A DNA stretch of 64,000 bases from Imperialibacter sp040222815 (GCF_040222815.1 NZ_JAVKCH010000012.1:1-64000); one strand, 5' to 3'; counted from the first letter of the stretch, positions 50,342 to 59,669 are shown. Translations and numbers: made by a program. Notes: generated by a model from the letters alone, not told the origin.

Positions 50342-51481
50342 TTAGGGTAATTTTCTGTAAAAATAAAGTTTGTGGTCGGGTAGGAGCCCAGGATGCATAA
50401 TATGTATCAGGTCCGCCAACACAATATCTGGCCTGCTATATCCCTCCTCCAGATAGTTATTTCCACCCTTTTTGTTCAACTGATTGTCGTAGTTGTAAAC
50501 GGCGCCGTTTTTCCAGGCACTAAACAAACCGTACCTGCTTTCTTGCGCCTTCATTTCCTGCAGCGTCGTGAAGGAGGCCACGCCAATCCAGTAATCTGCT
50601 TTCAACCCTTTTTCAAAGACAGACTCAAAACTTAGTTCCAGCCAACCATTTTCGTCTGTTTCTTTCCAGAGGTAGCTCCCCCCGGCATCTTCAAAAAAAG
50701 CAGCACCATAGTTCTTGCCACCCGGCAGAAACCAGGTCTCGCCATACACCACGCCGGTCAGCACGGTTGGTTTTGCTTCGGCTTTCTGCGCTTCGGCTTT
50801 TAGTCCCAGATAGTTTTTTTCGATCACGGAAAAAATGGAATCAGCCTCGTCGAGCTTATCGAAGAAGGCGGCTGTGAACTTAATCCATTCTGCACGGCCA
50901 AGAGGCGTCGTTTCGAGGTAGTCGGCATTGTAGAGCATGTCGATGCCAGCCAGCTCCAGCCTTTCGTCAGTTGATCGGTCGTTGCCCATGGAAAAGGTAA
51001 ACAATGCTTCTGGCTTCAGGTTGAGGCAGGACTCAAAGTTGACCCCGGCACCGTCCCCAATTTCGACCAGCTCTCCACTTTCGAGCCTGCTCCGGAAAAC
51101 CTTGGAGTATACATAGTCCGCATTGGCAAAGCCCTTTAGGCTGGTTTCTTCTCCTATCGCAGAGAAATGAGGGAGGTGAGTAGTGCTGGTGGCTGCCGCT
51201 TTGCTTAGAGGTACTTCCACTATTTTGTAACCATCAAATGGTGCCCCGGCATTGACTTCTTTATCGACCAACGCATACTTGATCGCCTTTCCGGCACCCT
51301 TCCACGGCTGCTTCACCACCACTTCCGTCCAACCTGAGTGCTGGGTGATGACAAGCCCACTTGCATACTTTATGTAAGAGAGTTGGGTTGGGTTATCGGC
51401 TGCTGTTTCTGTCTTTTTTTGCTGGCAGGAGAACGTAAGCCCCGCTAAAAAGGAGATGAAAAGAAGTGTTTTGTTGAACAT
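50342..51481 (-). CDS. ABC substrate-binding lipoprotein (BtuF/FepB type)
   Basis: From the ATG at 51481 the product has 379 residues with a lipoprotein signal (MFNKTLLFISFLAGLTFSC). Two lobes of the class III binding-protein fold follow, with LPHFSAIGEETSLKGF and the VYSKVF segment. The longer frame to 51535 gives no signal peptide. Upstream, a hairpin at 51499-51527 followed by T-rich DNA (minus strand) lies only about 18 nt before the start. Cobalamin is the likely ligand by context. Confidence 0.87.
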   Translation of the reverse strand: MFNKTLLFISFLAGLTFSCQQKKTETAADNPTQLSYIKYASGLVITQHSGWTEVVVKQPWKGAGKAIKYALVDKEVNAGAPFDGYKIVEVPLSKAAATSTTHLPHFSAIGEETSLKGFANADYVYSKVFRSRLESGELVEIGDGAGVNFESCLNLKPEALFTFSMGNDRSTDERLELAGIDMLYNADYLETTPLGRAEWIKFTAAFFDKLDEADSIFSVIEKNYLGLKAEAQKAEAKPTVLTGVVYGETWFLPGGKNYGAAFFEDAGGSYLWKETDENGWLELSFESVFEKGLKADYWIGVASFTTLQEMKAQESRYGLFSAWKNGAVYNYDNQLNKKGGNNYLEEGYSRPDIVLADLIHIMHPGLLPDHKLYFYRKLP

Positions 51482-51484
51482 GGT

Positions 51485-51527
51485 GCGGCAAAAATAAAAC
51501 AATCCGCCCCTTTTGGGAACGGATTGT
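51485..51527 (-). terminator. Hairpin before btuF, possible attenuator
   Basis: On the minus strand ACAATCCG/CGGATTGT arms (51527-51499) enclose a 13-nt loop and are followed by TTTTATTTTTG. It would terminate the upstream gene (51568-52029) and sits 18 nt before the ABC binding-protein start, so it may act as an attenuator. Confidence 0.5.
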
Positions 51528-51567
51528 ATTTTCATTTAGAATATTTGCTCGTTGGGCAGCGGAGCTT

Positions 51568-52029
51568 TTATCTGATCTTATTGCCTCCCGCCAGCATGGT
51601 GGCATATTCTTTTATTTCTTCGTAAGTATCTTTTTCAAGCACCGCTTTTGCGTCGCCCGACTTTGGTGGGTTGTACACGCCTTTGGATTCCCACCACTGT
51701 AGCGCATGTTTCTTGGCTTCGTTGGTATCCACCTCGAACTGCTTTATGCAAGTGTCGCATACAAGCCAGGTCTGGTCTTTTTCAGCCGTTTTTTCAAAAA
51801 TGATCCCTCTCATTTTTGTAGCATTGGCATCTTTCTGCTTAAAGTGAGCAGTCGTATACCCAAGCGTTTCGGGCTCGACCATCTTATGATCCCAATATTC
51901 CTTTGAGCTAACTACCTCAGAGGTAGTAAGTGCATATCCTTCGTTGTACTCCAAAAGGGTTTTGCAAATTTTGCACTGTGAAACAGGAGTTTTTTCCTTT
52001 TTACCAAATAGCTTTCCAATAAACGACAT
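51568..52029 (-). CDS. Hypothetical protein with CxxC pairs
   Basis: The 153-residue cytoplasmic protein has a CKICKTLL segment near residues 19-26 and a CDTCIKQF segment near 105-112. The four Cys could bind one zinc ion. The middle is an ordinary mixed alpha/beta sequence. No family recognised. It sits between the cobalamin riboswitch and the ABC importer operon on the minus strand. Confidence 0.7.
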   Translation of the reverse strand: MSFIGKLFGKKEKTPVSQCKICKTLLEYNEGYALTTSEVVSSKEYWDHKMVEPETLGYTTAHFKQKDANATKMRGIIFEKTAEKDQTWLVCDTCIKQFEVDTNEAKKHALQWWESKGVYNPPKSGDAKAVLEKDTYEEIKEYATMLAGGNKIR

Positions 52030-52238
52030 CGTAGTATTTTATAATTCTAGTTCTCGACCTAAACCAATGTAATGACGCTTTAACAGGGGTTGAGGTTGCG
52101 TGCACCACTCAAATTTCTTCCAAATATACCCTCAACGGGCATAAAGGTTACTTGAAACGGTATTAAAAAGTGTTAAATAGGAGAATTTTTACAGAATCGT
52201 TTTAACATCATTACAATTATTGCGTATTTCGCATCGAC

Positions 52239-52430
52239 CGTTGGTTTCTGCCTCAACTCATCAGCAGTTGTAGCAGAATTAAAAGGGAACCCCGTTAAAA
52301 TCGGGGGCTGTCCCCGCAACTGTAAGCCTAAAAAGGCCTCTATCAAAAAGTCACTGTTCCGATAAACCGGGGTGGGAAGGCGATAGACGGGCCAGGCGAG
52401 CCAGGAGACCTGCCATAGTCAAACAATTCA
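52239..52430 (+). ncRNA. Cobalamin riboswitch
   Basis: The conserved core is clear: AAAAGGGAACCCC (52280-), GGGGGCTGTCCCCGCAACTG (52303-) and the B12 box GCCAGGAGACCTGCC (about 52400-52414). The region binds adenosylcobalamin or related forms and turns off the downstream gene. Downstream is a BtuB-like receptor. The expression platform is described separately. Confidence 0.95.
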
Positions 52431-52562
52431 AAGCTTTCGGGTGAAAAGCGGCGGATGATCTGAAAAGGCCGTGTTCCGGCTTCACATTTCATTCCACCTT
52501 ATTCCCTCTACTGCTTTGAATTAAGTTAACAAACTGGGCTTGCCCGTTAATTTAATTCAAAG
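52425..52562 (+). promoter_or_regulatory. Riboswitch expression platform with alternative helices
   Basis: Three segments compete. A, 52425-52434, AATTCAAAGC, abuts the riboswitch P1. B, 52513-52530, contains GCTTTGAATT plus AAGTTAAC. C, 52546-52562, GTTAATTTAATTCAAAG, ends two bases before the ATG. B and C form a 17-bp helix (one G-T pair) covering the ribosome-binding region. A can pair with B over 10 bp, freeing C. The arrangement suggests translational control. Confidence 0.7.
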
Positions 52563-52564
52563 AG

Positions 52565-54496
52565 ATGTATGCAGTTGGTATAAGGGTGGTCGGGCTGGTA
52601 GCCTGCGTCATCCTTTTTTTGTTTGGTGCAAAAGGTCAGGAGGTTGCTACTGATTCTGTTCGCATGGGTAAAACCCTGGCGCCAGTGGAGATCAGTGACT
52701 CATGGCTTCACAGCTATGCAGTGGGAGGCCATTCGGAGCCACTCGACTCGATGGCTATTCAAGCCCAAGCAGCTGCTTCGTTAGGCAAGTTACTTCAGGC
52801 GCAGCAAGGCATTTACCTGAAGGAGTATGGCCCCGGTATGCTGAGCTCTATTAGCCTCAGGGGCACCTCCGCCAGCCAAACCTCCATGCTTTGGAACGGT
52901 CTTCCCATCAACTTCCCCTCCCTGGGCCAGGCCGATTTCTCGCTGATCCCTAATTTCTTTATCGACAAAGCGGAGGTTTTTTACGGAGGGGTAAGTGCTC
53001 TCGCCGGGTCTGGCGCTATTGGAGGTGCGGTGGCTGTCAGCGATAGGCTTGACAAAAACGTCCTAACCATTGGGCTAACCCAGGAAGTTGGAAGCTTTGG
53101 CACTAGCTTTTCAGGGCTGAAAGGCAAATTGTCGGGTGAGAGAGCTGGCATTTCGCTCGCTGGCTTTTATAAGAAATCTGATAACGACTACACCTACAGG
53201 AATCTGGCAAAAGCCGGGCAGCCGATTGAAAGACAATCGCATGGTGCCTATAGTGGCAAAGGCCTGAAAGCTGCTGCCTTCTGGAATCCCTGGTCAAAGG
53301 GTGTTTTTGATATGGAAGGCTGGCTGACTCACTATAATAGAGAGATTATTCCACCCTACACCGTTGCCTCAGTCGGCGACACTCAGGTTGATCAGTCGCT
53401 GCGACTGTCGCTGGGTTATGTGCACCGGATCCAGCCTTTGTTGAAATGGGAATCACGGGTTGGGAGAATCTATGACTTCATCAAGTTCAACGGGCTGGCC
53501 TCTGCCACCACTCAATACATGTGGAATAATAGTATCGAATGGATGCCGTTTTCCCACCTTCAGCTCCGGCTTGGTGGTTTAATCAATCATATGCTAGCTG
53601 ACGTGCCGGAATACGGTGGCGATTTGAGTGAAAACCGATCCAACGTCTATTTAATGCTCAATTGGTTTCCAACATCACGATGGACATTGAATGCAAAGGC
53701 TCGTCAGGAAATTGTTGCTGGCATGTGGAGTCCAGTTGCTCCTTCGCTGGGAGCTGACGCTCTGGTTTTACGATCGGAGGCAGTTTCCCTCAATTGGCGC
53801 TCGCAGCTCTCCAGAAGCTATCGGGTGCCCACGCTCAACGACCGCTACTGGAGCCCTGGTGGCAACTTAAACCTGAAGCCAGAGCAAGGTTGGAATGCAG
53901 AATCTGGCCTCGATTATTCTGTCAAACAGGGAAAACATGCGCTAAAAGCATCTGCAACCGGCTTCGCTCACTGGATACAAGACTGGATTCTTTGGCTGCC
54001 ACAGGTGGAGGGAAACTGGTCTCCTGTGAATGTGAGGAATGTGTTTTCCCGTGGCGGTGAGCTATCTGTTGGGCATGAATGGAGCGTCGGAAAATGGGTG
54101 TTGACCAACGGCATTAATTACAAACTGACCGTATCGCAGATCCGGGCAGGCTATTCTGGCGACGACAGCAACATCGGTCATCAACTGCCTTATGTGCCGC
54201 TGCACCATGGAAACTGGAGCTTTGGGTTGCAAACGGAGCCATGGCATTTTAATTCACAGGTTTCATTTTATGGCAGCAGGTATACGCTCGTTGATAACGA
54301 CATCAACTTGAACGCCTATGCGCTCTGGAATCTGGAGACTGGCAGGCAAATTCAGGCTGGGAAGTCCCTTTTTGCGCTGTCGATCAAGGTCGACAATGTG
54401 TTGGGCACCCGGTACGAGAACCTGCAATACAGGCCGATGCCGGGTCGCTCATTCTCCTTTCAATTGAATTACACTTTAAATCAAGATAAAAAATGA
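52565..54496 (+). CDS. btuB: BtuB-like TonB-dependent receptor
   Basis: The 643-residue product has a signal peptide, a plug domain with TSMLWNGLPINFPSLGQADFSLI typical of BtuB plugs (about 100-125), and a C-terminal barrel ending in aromatic residues. The riboswitch upstream indicates cobalamin as the substrate. It imports B12 across the outer membrane with TonB/ExbBD energy. The stop overlaps the start of the surface lipoprotein gene (ATGA-type). Confidence 0.93.
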   Translation: MYAVGIRVVGLVACVILFLFGAKGQEVATDSVRMGKTLAPVEISDSWLHSYAVGGHSEPLDSMAIQAQAAASLGKLLQAQQGIYLKEYGPGMLSSISLRGTSASQTSMLWNGLPINFPSLGQADFSLIPNFFIDKAEVFYGGVSALAGSGAIGGAVAVSDRLDKNVLTIGLTQEVGSFGTSFSGLKGKLSGERAGISLAGFYKKSDNDYTYRNLAKAGQPIERQSHGAYSGKGLKAAAFWNPWSKGVFDMEGWLTHYNREIIPPYTVASVGDTQVDQSLRLSLGYVHRIQPLLKWESRVGRIYDFIKFNGLASATTQYMWNNSIEWMPFSHLQLRLGGLINHMLADVPEYGGDLSENRSNVYLMLNWFPTSRWTLNAKARQEIVAGMWSPVAPSLGADALVLRSEAVSLNWRSQLSRSYRVPTLNDRYWSPGGNLNLKPEQGWNAESGLDYSVKQGKHALKASATGFAHWIQDWILWLPQVEGNWSPVNVRNVFSRGGELSVGHEWSVGKWVLTNGINYKLTVSQIRAGYSGDDSNIGHQLPYVPLHHGNWSFGLQTEPWHFNSQVSFYGSRYTLVDNDINLNAYALWNLETGRQIQAGKSLFALSIKVDNVLGTRYENLQYRPMPGRSFSFQLNYTLNQDKK

Positions 54497-55527
54497 AAAA
54501 GCTAGCATTATGGAGTTTAGTGGCCGCAGTTTTCCTAACCAGCTGTGGTGGTGACGACGAAGGTGATCCGAAAAACGGTGTGGGATCCGTGTATGTAGTC
54601 AATGAGGGTAATTTTAACCAAACGAACGGAAGCATCACTTCCTATGACCCGGAAAGCGAGGAAGTTTCTGCCTTTGTTTTTCAAACTGCCAACAGTCGAC
54701 CCCTGGGTGACGTCGTGCAGTCGTTGTTTATCGATACCGACAAGACTGGCTATGTAGTAGTGAACAACAGCAAAAAAGTTGAAGTCGTGAACGCTGACTT
54801 TGTTTCAACAGCCACTATTGAAGACAACCTGGCCAACCCAAGGTACCTGATCAGAAACAAGGAGCGGCTTTTTGTCAGTAACTGGGGCACTTTCGACGAG
54901 AGCTATACCCTTGATCAGTCCTACGTCCTCATTCTTAATGCTGTGACTTTTGAGAAAGAGGGAGCGGTAAATACAGATGATGGCACTGAAAACCTGGTCT
55001 ATGCCGATGGCTATGTGTATGCATCCAATAGTTTCGGAAACACAGTATCTGTAATTAAAACCAGCACCGGAGAACTTGAAACAACCCTCGAAGTCGGTTA
55101 CTCGCCGGGAGAAATGGTGGTAGATGAAGACGGGGCCGTTTGGCTGATCTGCGGTGGAAGCTATCAGGGAAACGACGGAGCAATCTATAAGCTTGCAGCG
55201 TCCGCAGCTACCAAAGAGGTAGATTTGGAAGTTAATCCCTCTTCACGATTGTCAGTTAGTAAAACAAGTGGTGTGCTCTACTATATAGCTGGCACGTCGG
55301 CTGGAAGCTATCAAATGGAAGGGAAAGTGCTTCAAAAGGCGTTTATTACGATTGATGATGCCGTTGGCTTTTATGGACTAGGCTATAGCGAGGCCGAGGA
55401 TGTTATCTATATAGCCGATGCCAAGGGCTTTCAGGGTAAAGGTACTGTTTACAGGTATTCTGCTGACGGAACAGCAATATCGAAGTTTGAAGCGGGGGTG
55501 GCGCCAAACGGATTCGTATTTAAATAG
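54493..55527 (+). CDS. BtuG-like surface lipoprotein (beta-propeller)
   Basis: The 344-residue product has a lipoprotein signal (LTSCGGDDEGD, with the acidic export tail that marks surface lipoproteins of Bacteroidota). The rest is a seven-bladed-propeller-like chain of YVxN and VVxNNSxxVEVV units, annotated as DUF5074/YncE. In Bacteroides BtuG binds B12 and pairs with BtuB. Here it overlaps btuB by 4 nt and shares the riboswitch transcript, giving a strong analogy. Direct sequence identity to BtuG was not tested. Confidence 0.85.
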   Translation: MKKLALWSLVAAVFLTSCGGDDEGDPKNGVGSVYVVNEGNFNQTNGSITSYDPESEEVSAFVFQTANSRPLGDVVQSLFIDTDKTGYVVVNNSKKVEVVNADFVSTATIEDNLANPRYLIRNKERLFVSNWGTFDESYTLDQSYVLILNAVTFEKEGAVNTDDGTENLVYADGYVYASNSFGNTVSVIKTSTGELETTLEVGYSPGEMVVDEDGAVWLICGGSYQGNDGAIYKLAASAATKEVDLEVNPSSRLSVSKTSGVLYYIAGTSAGSYQMEGKVLQKAFITIDDAVGFYGLGYSEAEDVIYIADAKGFQGKGTVYRYSADGTAISKFEAGVAPNGFVFK

Positions 55528-55587
55528 AACCATCACTTGCAACCCTTCAATTTGCCCGCAGTCTTTACTCAAAATGAACTGATAATT

Positions 55588-56268
55588 ATGAGAAAGATAG
55601 GAGTACTTATACTTGGGTTGCTAATCGCCGGTCAGGTGTGGGCTGGAGAGGAAACAAGAGAGTTGTCTTCGTTCAGCAGCCTCGATATTGGCGGTGCTTT
55701 TAAAGTGACACTGAAAAAAACCGGCAAGCACAGGGTACTCATTGATGCAGATGACAACTTGATAGACAGAATTCGAACTGAGGTTGTAGGCAGCACTTTG
55801 AAAGTCTATATCAAAGACAATAATTTTAGGTCGAACGGGCCCATGAATCTGACCATTGAGTTTTCGAACATTAATGGCATGGATTTAAGTGGTGCTTCCA
55901 CAGTTGTATGTGATGATGTCATCACCGCCTCAACATTCGAATTGGATGTGAGTGGAGCGGGTTCTACAAGGCTAATCGTAGAAGCTGACAGGCTAAGGGC
56001 CGACATGACAGGTGCTGGCACGCTTACACTAAGGGGGAAGGCGAGGGAGCAAGTCATTGATATAACCGGCGCTGGTAGTTACAATGCGGAGGACTTCGAC
56101 TGCGACTACACCGAGGTGGAGTCTTCAGGGGCTGGCACAGCAAGGGTAGTAGCCAACAAAGAGCTTAGGGCTGAATGCAGTGGAGCAGGCTCGGTTCGCT
56201 ACAAGGGCAATCCGCAGAAGGTATACGCCGACTCGAATGGGGCAGGATCGGTCAAAAGAATGAATTAA
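55588..56268 (+). CDS. Head GIN domain protein (DUF2807)
   Basis: From the ATG at 55588 the product has 226 residues with a signal peptide (ending VWAGEE). The mature beta-helical domain is the 'head GIN' (DUF2807) with FSSLDIGGAFKVTL and repeated SGAGS motifs (GAGSTRL, GAGTLTL, GAGSYNAE, SGAGTARV). Function unknown, probably envelope. It lies 60 nt after the BtuG-like gene and may be on the same transcript. Confidence 0.88.
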   Translation: MRKIGVLILGLLIAGQVWAGEETRELSSFSSLDIGGAFKVTLKKTGKHRVLIDADDNLIDRIRTEVVGSTLKVYIKDNNFRSNGPMNLTIEFSNINGMDLSGASTVVCDDVITASTFELDVSGAGSTRLIVEADRLRADMTGAGTLTLRGKAREQVIDITGAGSYNAEDFDCDYTEVESSGAGTARVVANKELRAECSGAGSVRYKGNPQKVYADSNGAGSVKRMN

Positions 56269-56274
56269 TTGGGG

Positions 56275-56302
56275 AGGGGTGTTTTCACCCTTTCTTTTTT
56301 TT
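56275..56302 (+). terminator. Terminator after the head GIN gene
   Basis: GGGTG/CACCC around a TTTT loop is followed by TTTCTTTTTTTT. It closes the riboswitch transcript and overlaps the tail of the convergent meaB gene. Confidence 0.75.
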
Positions 56303-57283
56303 GTAGAGGTCAAACAGTTGGTGTGCGGCACTTACAGGGTTTAGCTCTCTATTTTCCACTTTTGCAGCAACGTCTTTGATTTCCTCTTTTACCAGTCTAT
56401 TAAATTCCTGCTTCAAAAGCCCATCCAGTTTCTGGTGCATCCATTGCAGGTTTTGCTGCGATCGCTGATGCGCCAGGTAGCCATTCGCAATCATCTTTTC
56501 GTTGAACGACTCAATCAAGGTCCATAACTCACCTATCCCCTCGCCAAGTAGAGCAGAGCATGTTGTTACCTGAGTAACCCAGCCGGAAGAGGGCAGCGAG
56601 AAGTAGTGGGTCACTTGTTTGAGTTCCTGGAGCGTCTTCCGAACTGCTGGCATGTTGTCGCCGTCTGCCTTGTTGATCACAATGGCGTCGGCCATCTCCA
56701 TGATCCCCTTCTTTATCCCTTGCAGGTCATCGCCTGCACCAGCGATAGTTAGCAGCAAGAAGAAGTCGCACATGTCTCTTACCAGGGTCTCCGATTGACC
56801 TACGCCCACGGTCTCTATCAGAATGACATCGAACCCGGCCGCTTCACACAGTAACATGGCTTCACGTGACTGATCTGCCACGCCCCCCAGAGTTGAGCCC
56901 GTAGGAGTGGGCCTTATATAGGCATTTGGGTTGACGGCCAGCTTATTCATCCTTGTCTTGTCGCCCAGGATGCTACCTTTGGTCTGCTTGCTGGACGGAT
57001 CAACTGCCAATACGGCCACCTTTTTTCCTACGCTGACCAGGTATTCGCCAAAGGCTTCTATAAAGGTGCTTTTCCCAACGCCCGGTGTGCCTGATACACC
57101 AATTCTTGTTGCCTTGCCCGTTTTGCTTAACAATCTGTCTATCAGTTGCTCAGCAAGCGCTCTATCAGACGGTAGTTTGCTTTCCACGAGCGTAATACCC
57201 CTGGCCAGAGCCACCCTGTCGCTCCTGATTATTCCGCTAATCAGTTCCTCTGGTGTTGGCCTTTTTGGTATATTCGTTGACAT
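56285..57283 (-). CDS. meaB: Methylmalonyl-CoA mutase GTPase MeaB
   Basis: From the ATG at 57283 the product has about 332 residues (frame open to 57298 with another ATG). The G3E-type GTPase has Walker A GVSGTPGVGKST (about 63-74), AVDPSSKQTKGSILGDKTRM, ETVGVGQSE and NKADGD (G4). MeaB gates cofactor loading and protects the B12 enzyme methylmalonyl-CoA mutase. Its position next to the cobalamin uptake genes is logical; the mutase itself is not in the window. Confidence 0.95.
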   Translation of the reverse strand: MSTNIPKRPTPEELISGIIRSDRVALARGITLVESKLPSDRALAEQLIDRLLSKTGKATRIGVSGTPGVGKSTFIEAFGEYLVSVGKKVAVLAVDPSSKQTKGSILGDKTRMNKLAVNPNAYIRPTPTGSTLGGVADQSREAMLLCEAAGFDVILIETVGVGQSETLVRDMCDFFLLLTIAGAGDDLQGIKKGIMEMADAIVINKADGDNMPAVRKTLQELKQVTHYFSLPSSGWVTQVTTCSALLGEGIGELWTLIESFNEKMIANGYLAHQRSQQNLQWMHQKLDGLLKQEFNRLVKEEIKDVAAKVENRELNPVSAAHQLFDLYKKKKG

Positions 57284-57404
57284 CGAAGAAAAAGTCACAG
57301 TGGTTTAAACCGACAGCAATATACGTTCGTCCTTCAAATAATTCCTTTCGTCGAAAGAACCAAAAAAAGAATTGTTCTATTTTAAGTTTAATTTGGCTTT
57401 TACT

Positions 57405-57412
57405 TATGTTTG
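57405..57412 (+). promoter_or_regulatory. Possible -7 box ahead of the CHASE2 gene
   Basis: TATGTTTG matches TAnnTTTG and lies 57 nt before the CHASE2 ATG. No TTG at the right spacing. Confidence 0.35.
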
Positions 57413-57469
57413 TATCGTTGGTTCGTGAATATTTAGTTACTTACCAGTTGGCAAAGCAACTAATCTACT

Positions 57470-58720
57470 ATGAAAGCAAACAGAAGAGAATTTTGGCTGG
57501 ACTCGATTTTTGGAACAGCCTTCATATTCTTACTGATGTGGACGTTTTATTCCGTAACCGCATTTAAGATCTTTGACTTATTTGATCCGATTGGAGACGC
57601 TCTTGGAGACGTAGAGCTCACTGATGTGGTATTCTCCCAACTAAGGGAGCCGGCTGTTCCTGATGACAGGATTGTGCTGGTCAACCTTGGCAGGGTAAAC
57701 AGGGCTGATATTGGGTATATGATTGACATTGTTAATCAGTATGAACCAAAAGTAATCGGCCTGGATACTTACTTCAGAACACCCAAAGATTCTGCTGTAG
57801 ATGCCACATTGCAAGATGCGCTGTCCAGAGTGGGGAATCTTGTGATGGGCAGCAAGCTTGAAACCTTCGACGAGGATAAAAATGAATTTGATTCTCTGGG
57901 GAAATCTCTTCCAAGGTTCACTCAGTATGCTGAGACGGGTTTTGTTAATTTTATTACAGATGCCCAAACTCAGGAAGAACTGAAAATGACCCGGGAGTTT
58001 ACTCCCAAGGAGATGGTAGCAGGGCAGCAAGAGTTGGCATTTGCAGTGAAACTGGCTCAGTACCTGGAACCAGAGAAAGTAGACAGGTTGTTGAAGAGAG
58101 ATAATGAGAAGGAAACGATTAATTATAGGGGAAACGTGATGGACTATGGTGCCTCAGTGTATGGCACAATGTTTTTTGCCCTTGATATTAATGATGTTTT
58201 TAACCAGAATTTCGACCCGTCTCTGATTAAGGATAAGATTGTGATCTTCTGCTTTCTAGGAGAGTACCTTGGTGATAGACTTACAATAGAAGACAAGTAC
58301 TATTCGCCGATTAACTCGCAGTTTGCAGGAAGATCCTATCCGGATATGTTTGGGGGTGTTGTGCATGCCAACATTGTGGCAATGATCCTTAATGAGGATT
58401 ATATAGATGCCATGGATGATACAACCGGCGCTATAATTGGTGTGCTATTGTGTTTGATCAATGTAGCGGCTTTCTCTTACATATACAGAGTGTATTCCAA
58501 ATGGTACGACGGTGCCACTAAATTGATACAGTTGGTAGAAGTTTTGGGAATTAGTGTAATGAATGTAATTGTGTTGGATAAATTCAATTATAAGCCGGAG
58601 TTAACCATTGGCATGGTGGCTATAGCCCTTGCCGGCGACTCTCTGGAAGTATATTACAGCGTGGTGAAGAATTCAGTCACCGGGCTTTTTAAAAGTAGAA
58701 AAAGAAAAATTAAATTGTAA
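57470..58720 (+). CDS. CHASE2-domain sensor without output domain
   Basis: The 416-residue product has an N-terminal membrane helix (about 12-32), a large extracytoplasmic CHASE2 domain (about 45-320; LVNLGRVNRADIGYMIDIV and DKIVIFCFLGEYLGD), and three C-terminal helices (about 320-400). It ends in a short basic tail (KSRKRKIKL). CHASE2 proteins usually end in a kinase, cyclase or CHAT domain; none is present. A secreted FecR-like protein gene is 19 nt downstream, and a CHAT-protease gene lies opposite. Confidence 0.9.
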   Translation: MKANRREFWLDSIFGTAFIFLLMWTFYSVTAFKIFDLFDPIGDALGDVELTDVVFSQLREPAVPDDRIVLVNLGRVNRADIGYMIDIVNQYEPKVIGLDTYFRTPKDSAVDATLQDALSRVGNLVMGSKLETFDEDKNEFDSLGKSLPRFTQYAETGFVNFITDAQTQEELKMTREFTPKEMVAGQQELAFAVKLAQYLEPEKVDRLLKRDNEKETINYRGNVMDYGASVYGTMFFALDINDVFNQNFDPSLIKDKIVIFCFLGEYLGDRLTIEDKYYSPINSQFAGRSYPDMFGGVVHANIVAMILNEDYIDAMDDTTGAIIGVLLCLINVAAFSYIYRVYSKWYDGATKLIQLVEVLGISVMNVIVLDKFNYKPELTIGMVAIALAGDSLEVYYSVVKNSVTGLFKSRKRKIKL

Positions 58721-58739
58721 AACATTAAAAATTAGACCT

Positions 58740-59669
58740 ATGAAAATGAGAACAATTCTTTTGACGTTCTTGGTATTGCTGACTTTTTTGAGCAGCAGTG
58801 TATTGGCTCAGGGTTATGAGTTTCGGGTATTGGCTAACAAAGGTGAAAACCAGGTAAAAAAGGCTGGTACAAGTCAGGCAGAAACCTTGAAAACTGGCGC
58901 AACGCTTGCAAAAGGTGATCAAATCATCGCTGCAAATGGCGCTTACATCGGATTGGTTCACAGCAGCGGTAAAACCACTGAGATAAGAACTCCTGGCACT
59001 GTGAAGATAGACGATTTGTCGGCGAAAATTGCGGCCACAAGCTCTACTACTGCTAGCCGTTATACTAACTACATAGCTGCTAAAATGAACGAAAGCGATG
59101 GTGGCGGAAACTACCGGTCAAACATGAAAGCGACTGGTGCTGTTGAAAGAAAGGTTGGCGGTGCAATTAAAGTGATGCTTCCAAATTCAGTTGACATTTA
59201 TGGCAATAGTGCAATAATTCGCTGGGATGGTTTGGAAGATGATGGGACGACTTACATAGTGACTGTGAAGAATATCTTCGACGAGGAAGTAGCTAAGATA
59301 GAAACTGATCAGACGGCTTATGAGCTTGACTTTACAAGCCCCAAACTGGCCCAGGAGAGATTGGTTATCCTCAATGTGAAAGTAAAAGGGAATGAAGATG
59401 TTAAGTCAGATGACTTCGGTATCAAGCGTCTTTCAAACACTGAGTCTGCCAAGGTAAACGAAAACATCAAAGACCTGAAGAGTGAAGTAAACGAAGAAAC
59501 GCCGCTGAATAAGATCATTTATGCTTCTTTCTTCGAAGAAAACAACCTTGTGCTTGATGCGCTGACTAAGTATGAAGAGGCCATCGAGATGTCTCCTGAA
59601 GTACAGGACTTCCAGGACATGTATCAGAGCTTCCTTGTAAAGAATGGCCTTGTTGCCACTGCTAACTAA
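58740..59669 (+). CDS. Secreted FecR-like protein
   Basis: The 309-residue product has a signal peptide (ending SVLAQG). The N-terminal part (about 25-90) resembles a FecR domain: LKTGATLAKGDQIIAANGAYIGLV followed by KTTEIRTPGTVKI. The middle is beta-rich (a fibronectin-like DLVRWDGLEDDGTTYIVTV-type segment around 160). The C-terminal about 80 residues are helical, resembling a TPR pair. Partner of the CHASE2 gene by spacing. Not an anti-sigma factor: it has no cytoplasmic part. Confidence 0.7.
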   Translation: MKMRTILLTFLVLLTFLSSSVLAQGYEFRVLANKGENQVKKAGTSQAETLKTGATLAKGDQIIAANGAYIGLVHSSGKTTEIRTPGTVKIDDLSAKIAATSSTTASRYTNYIAAKMNESDGGGNYRSNMKATGAVERKVGGAIKVMLPNSVDIYGNSAIIRWDGLEDDGTTYIVTVKNIFDEEVAKIETDQTAYELDFTSPKLAQERLVILNVKVKGNEDVKSDDFGIKRLSNTESAKVNENIKDLKSEVNEETPLNKIIYASFFEENNLVLDALTKYEEAIEMSPEVQDFQDMYQSFLVKNGLVATAN

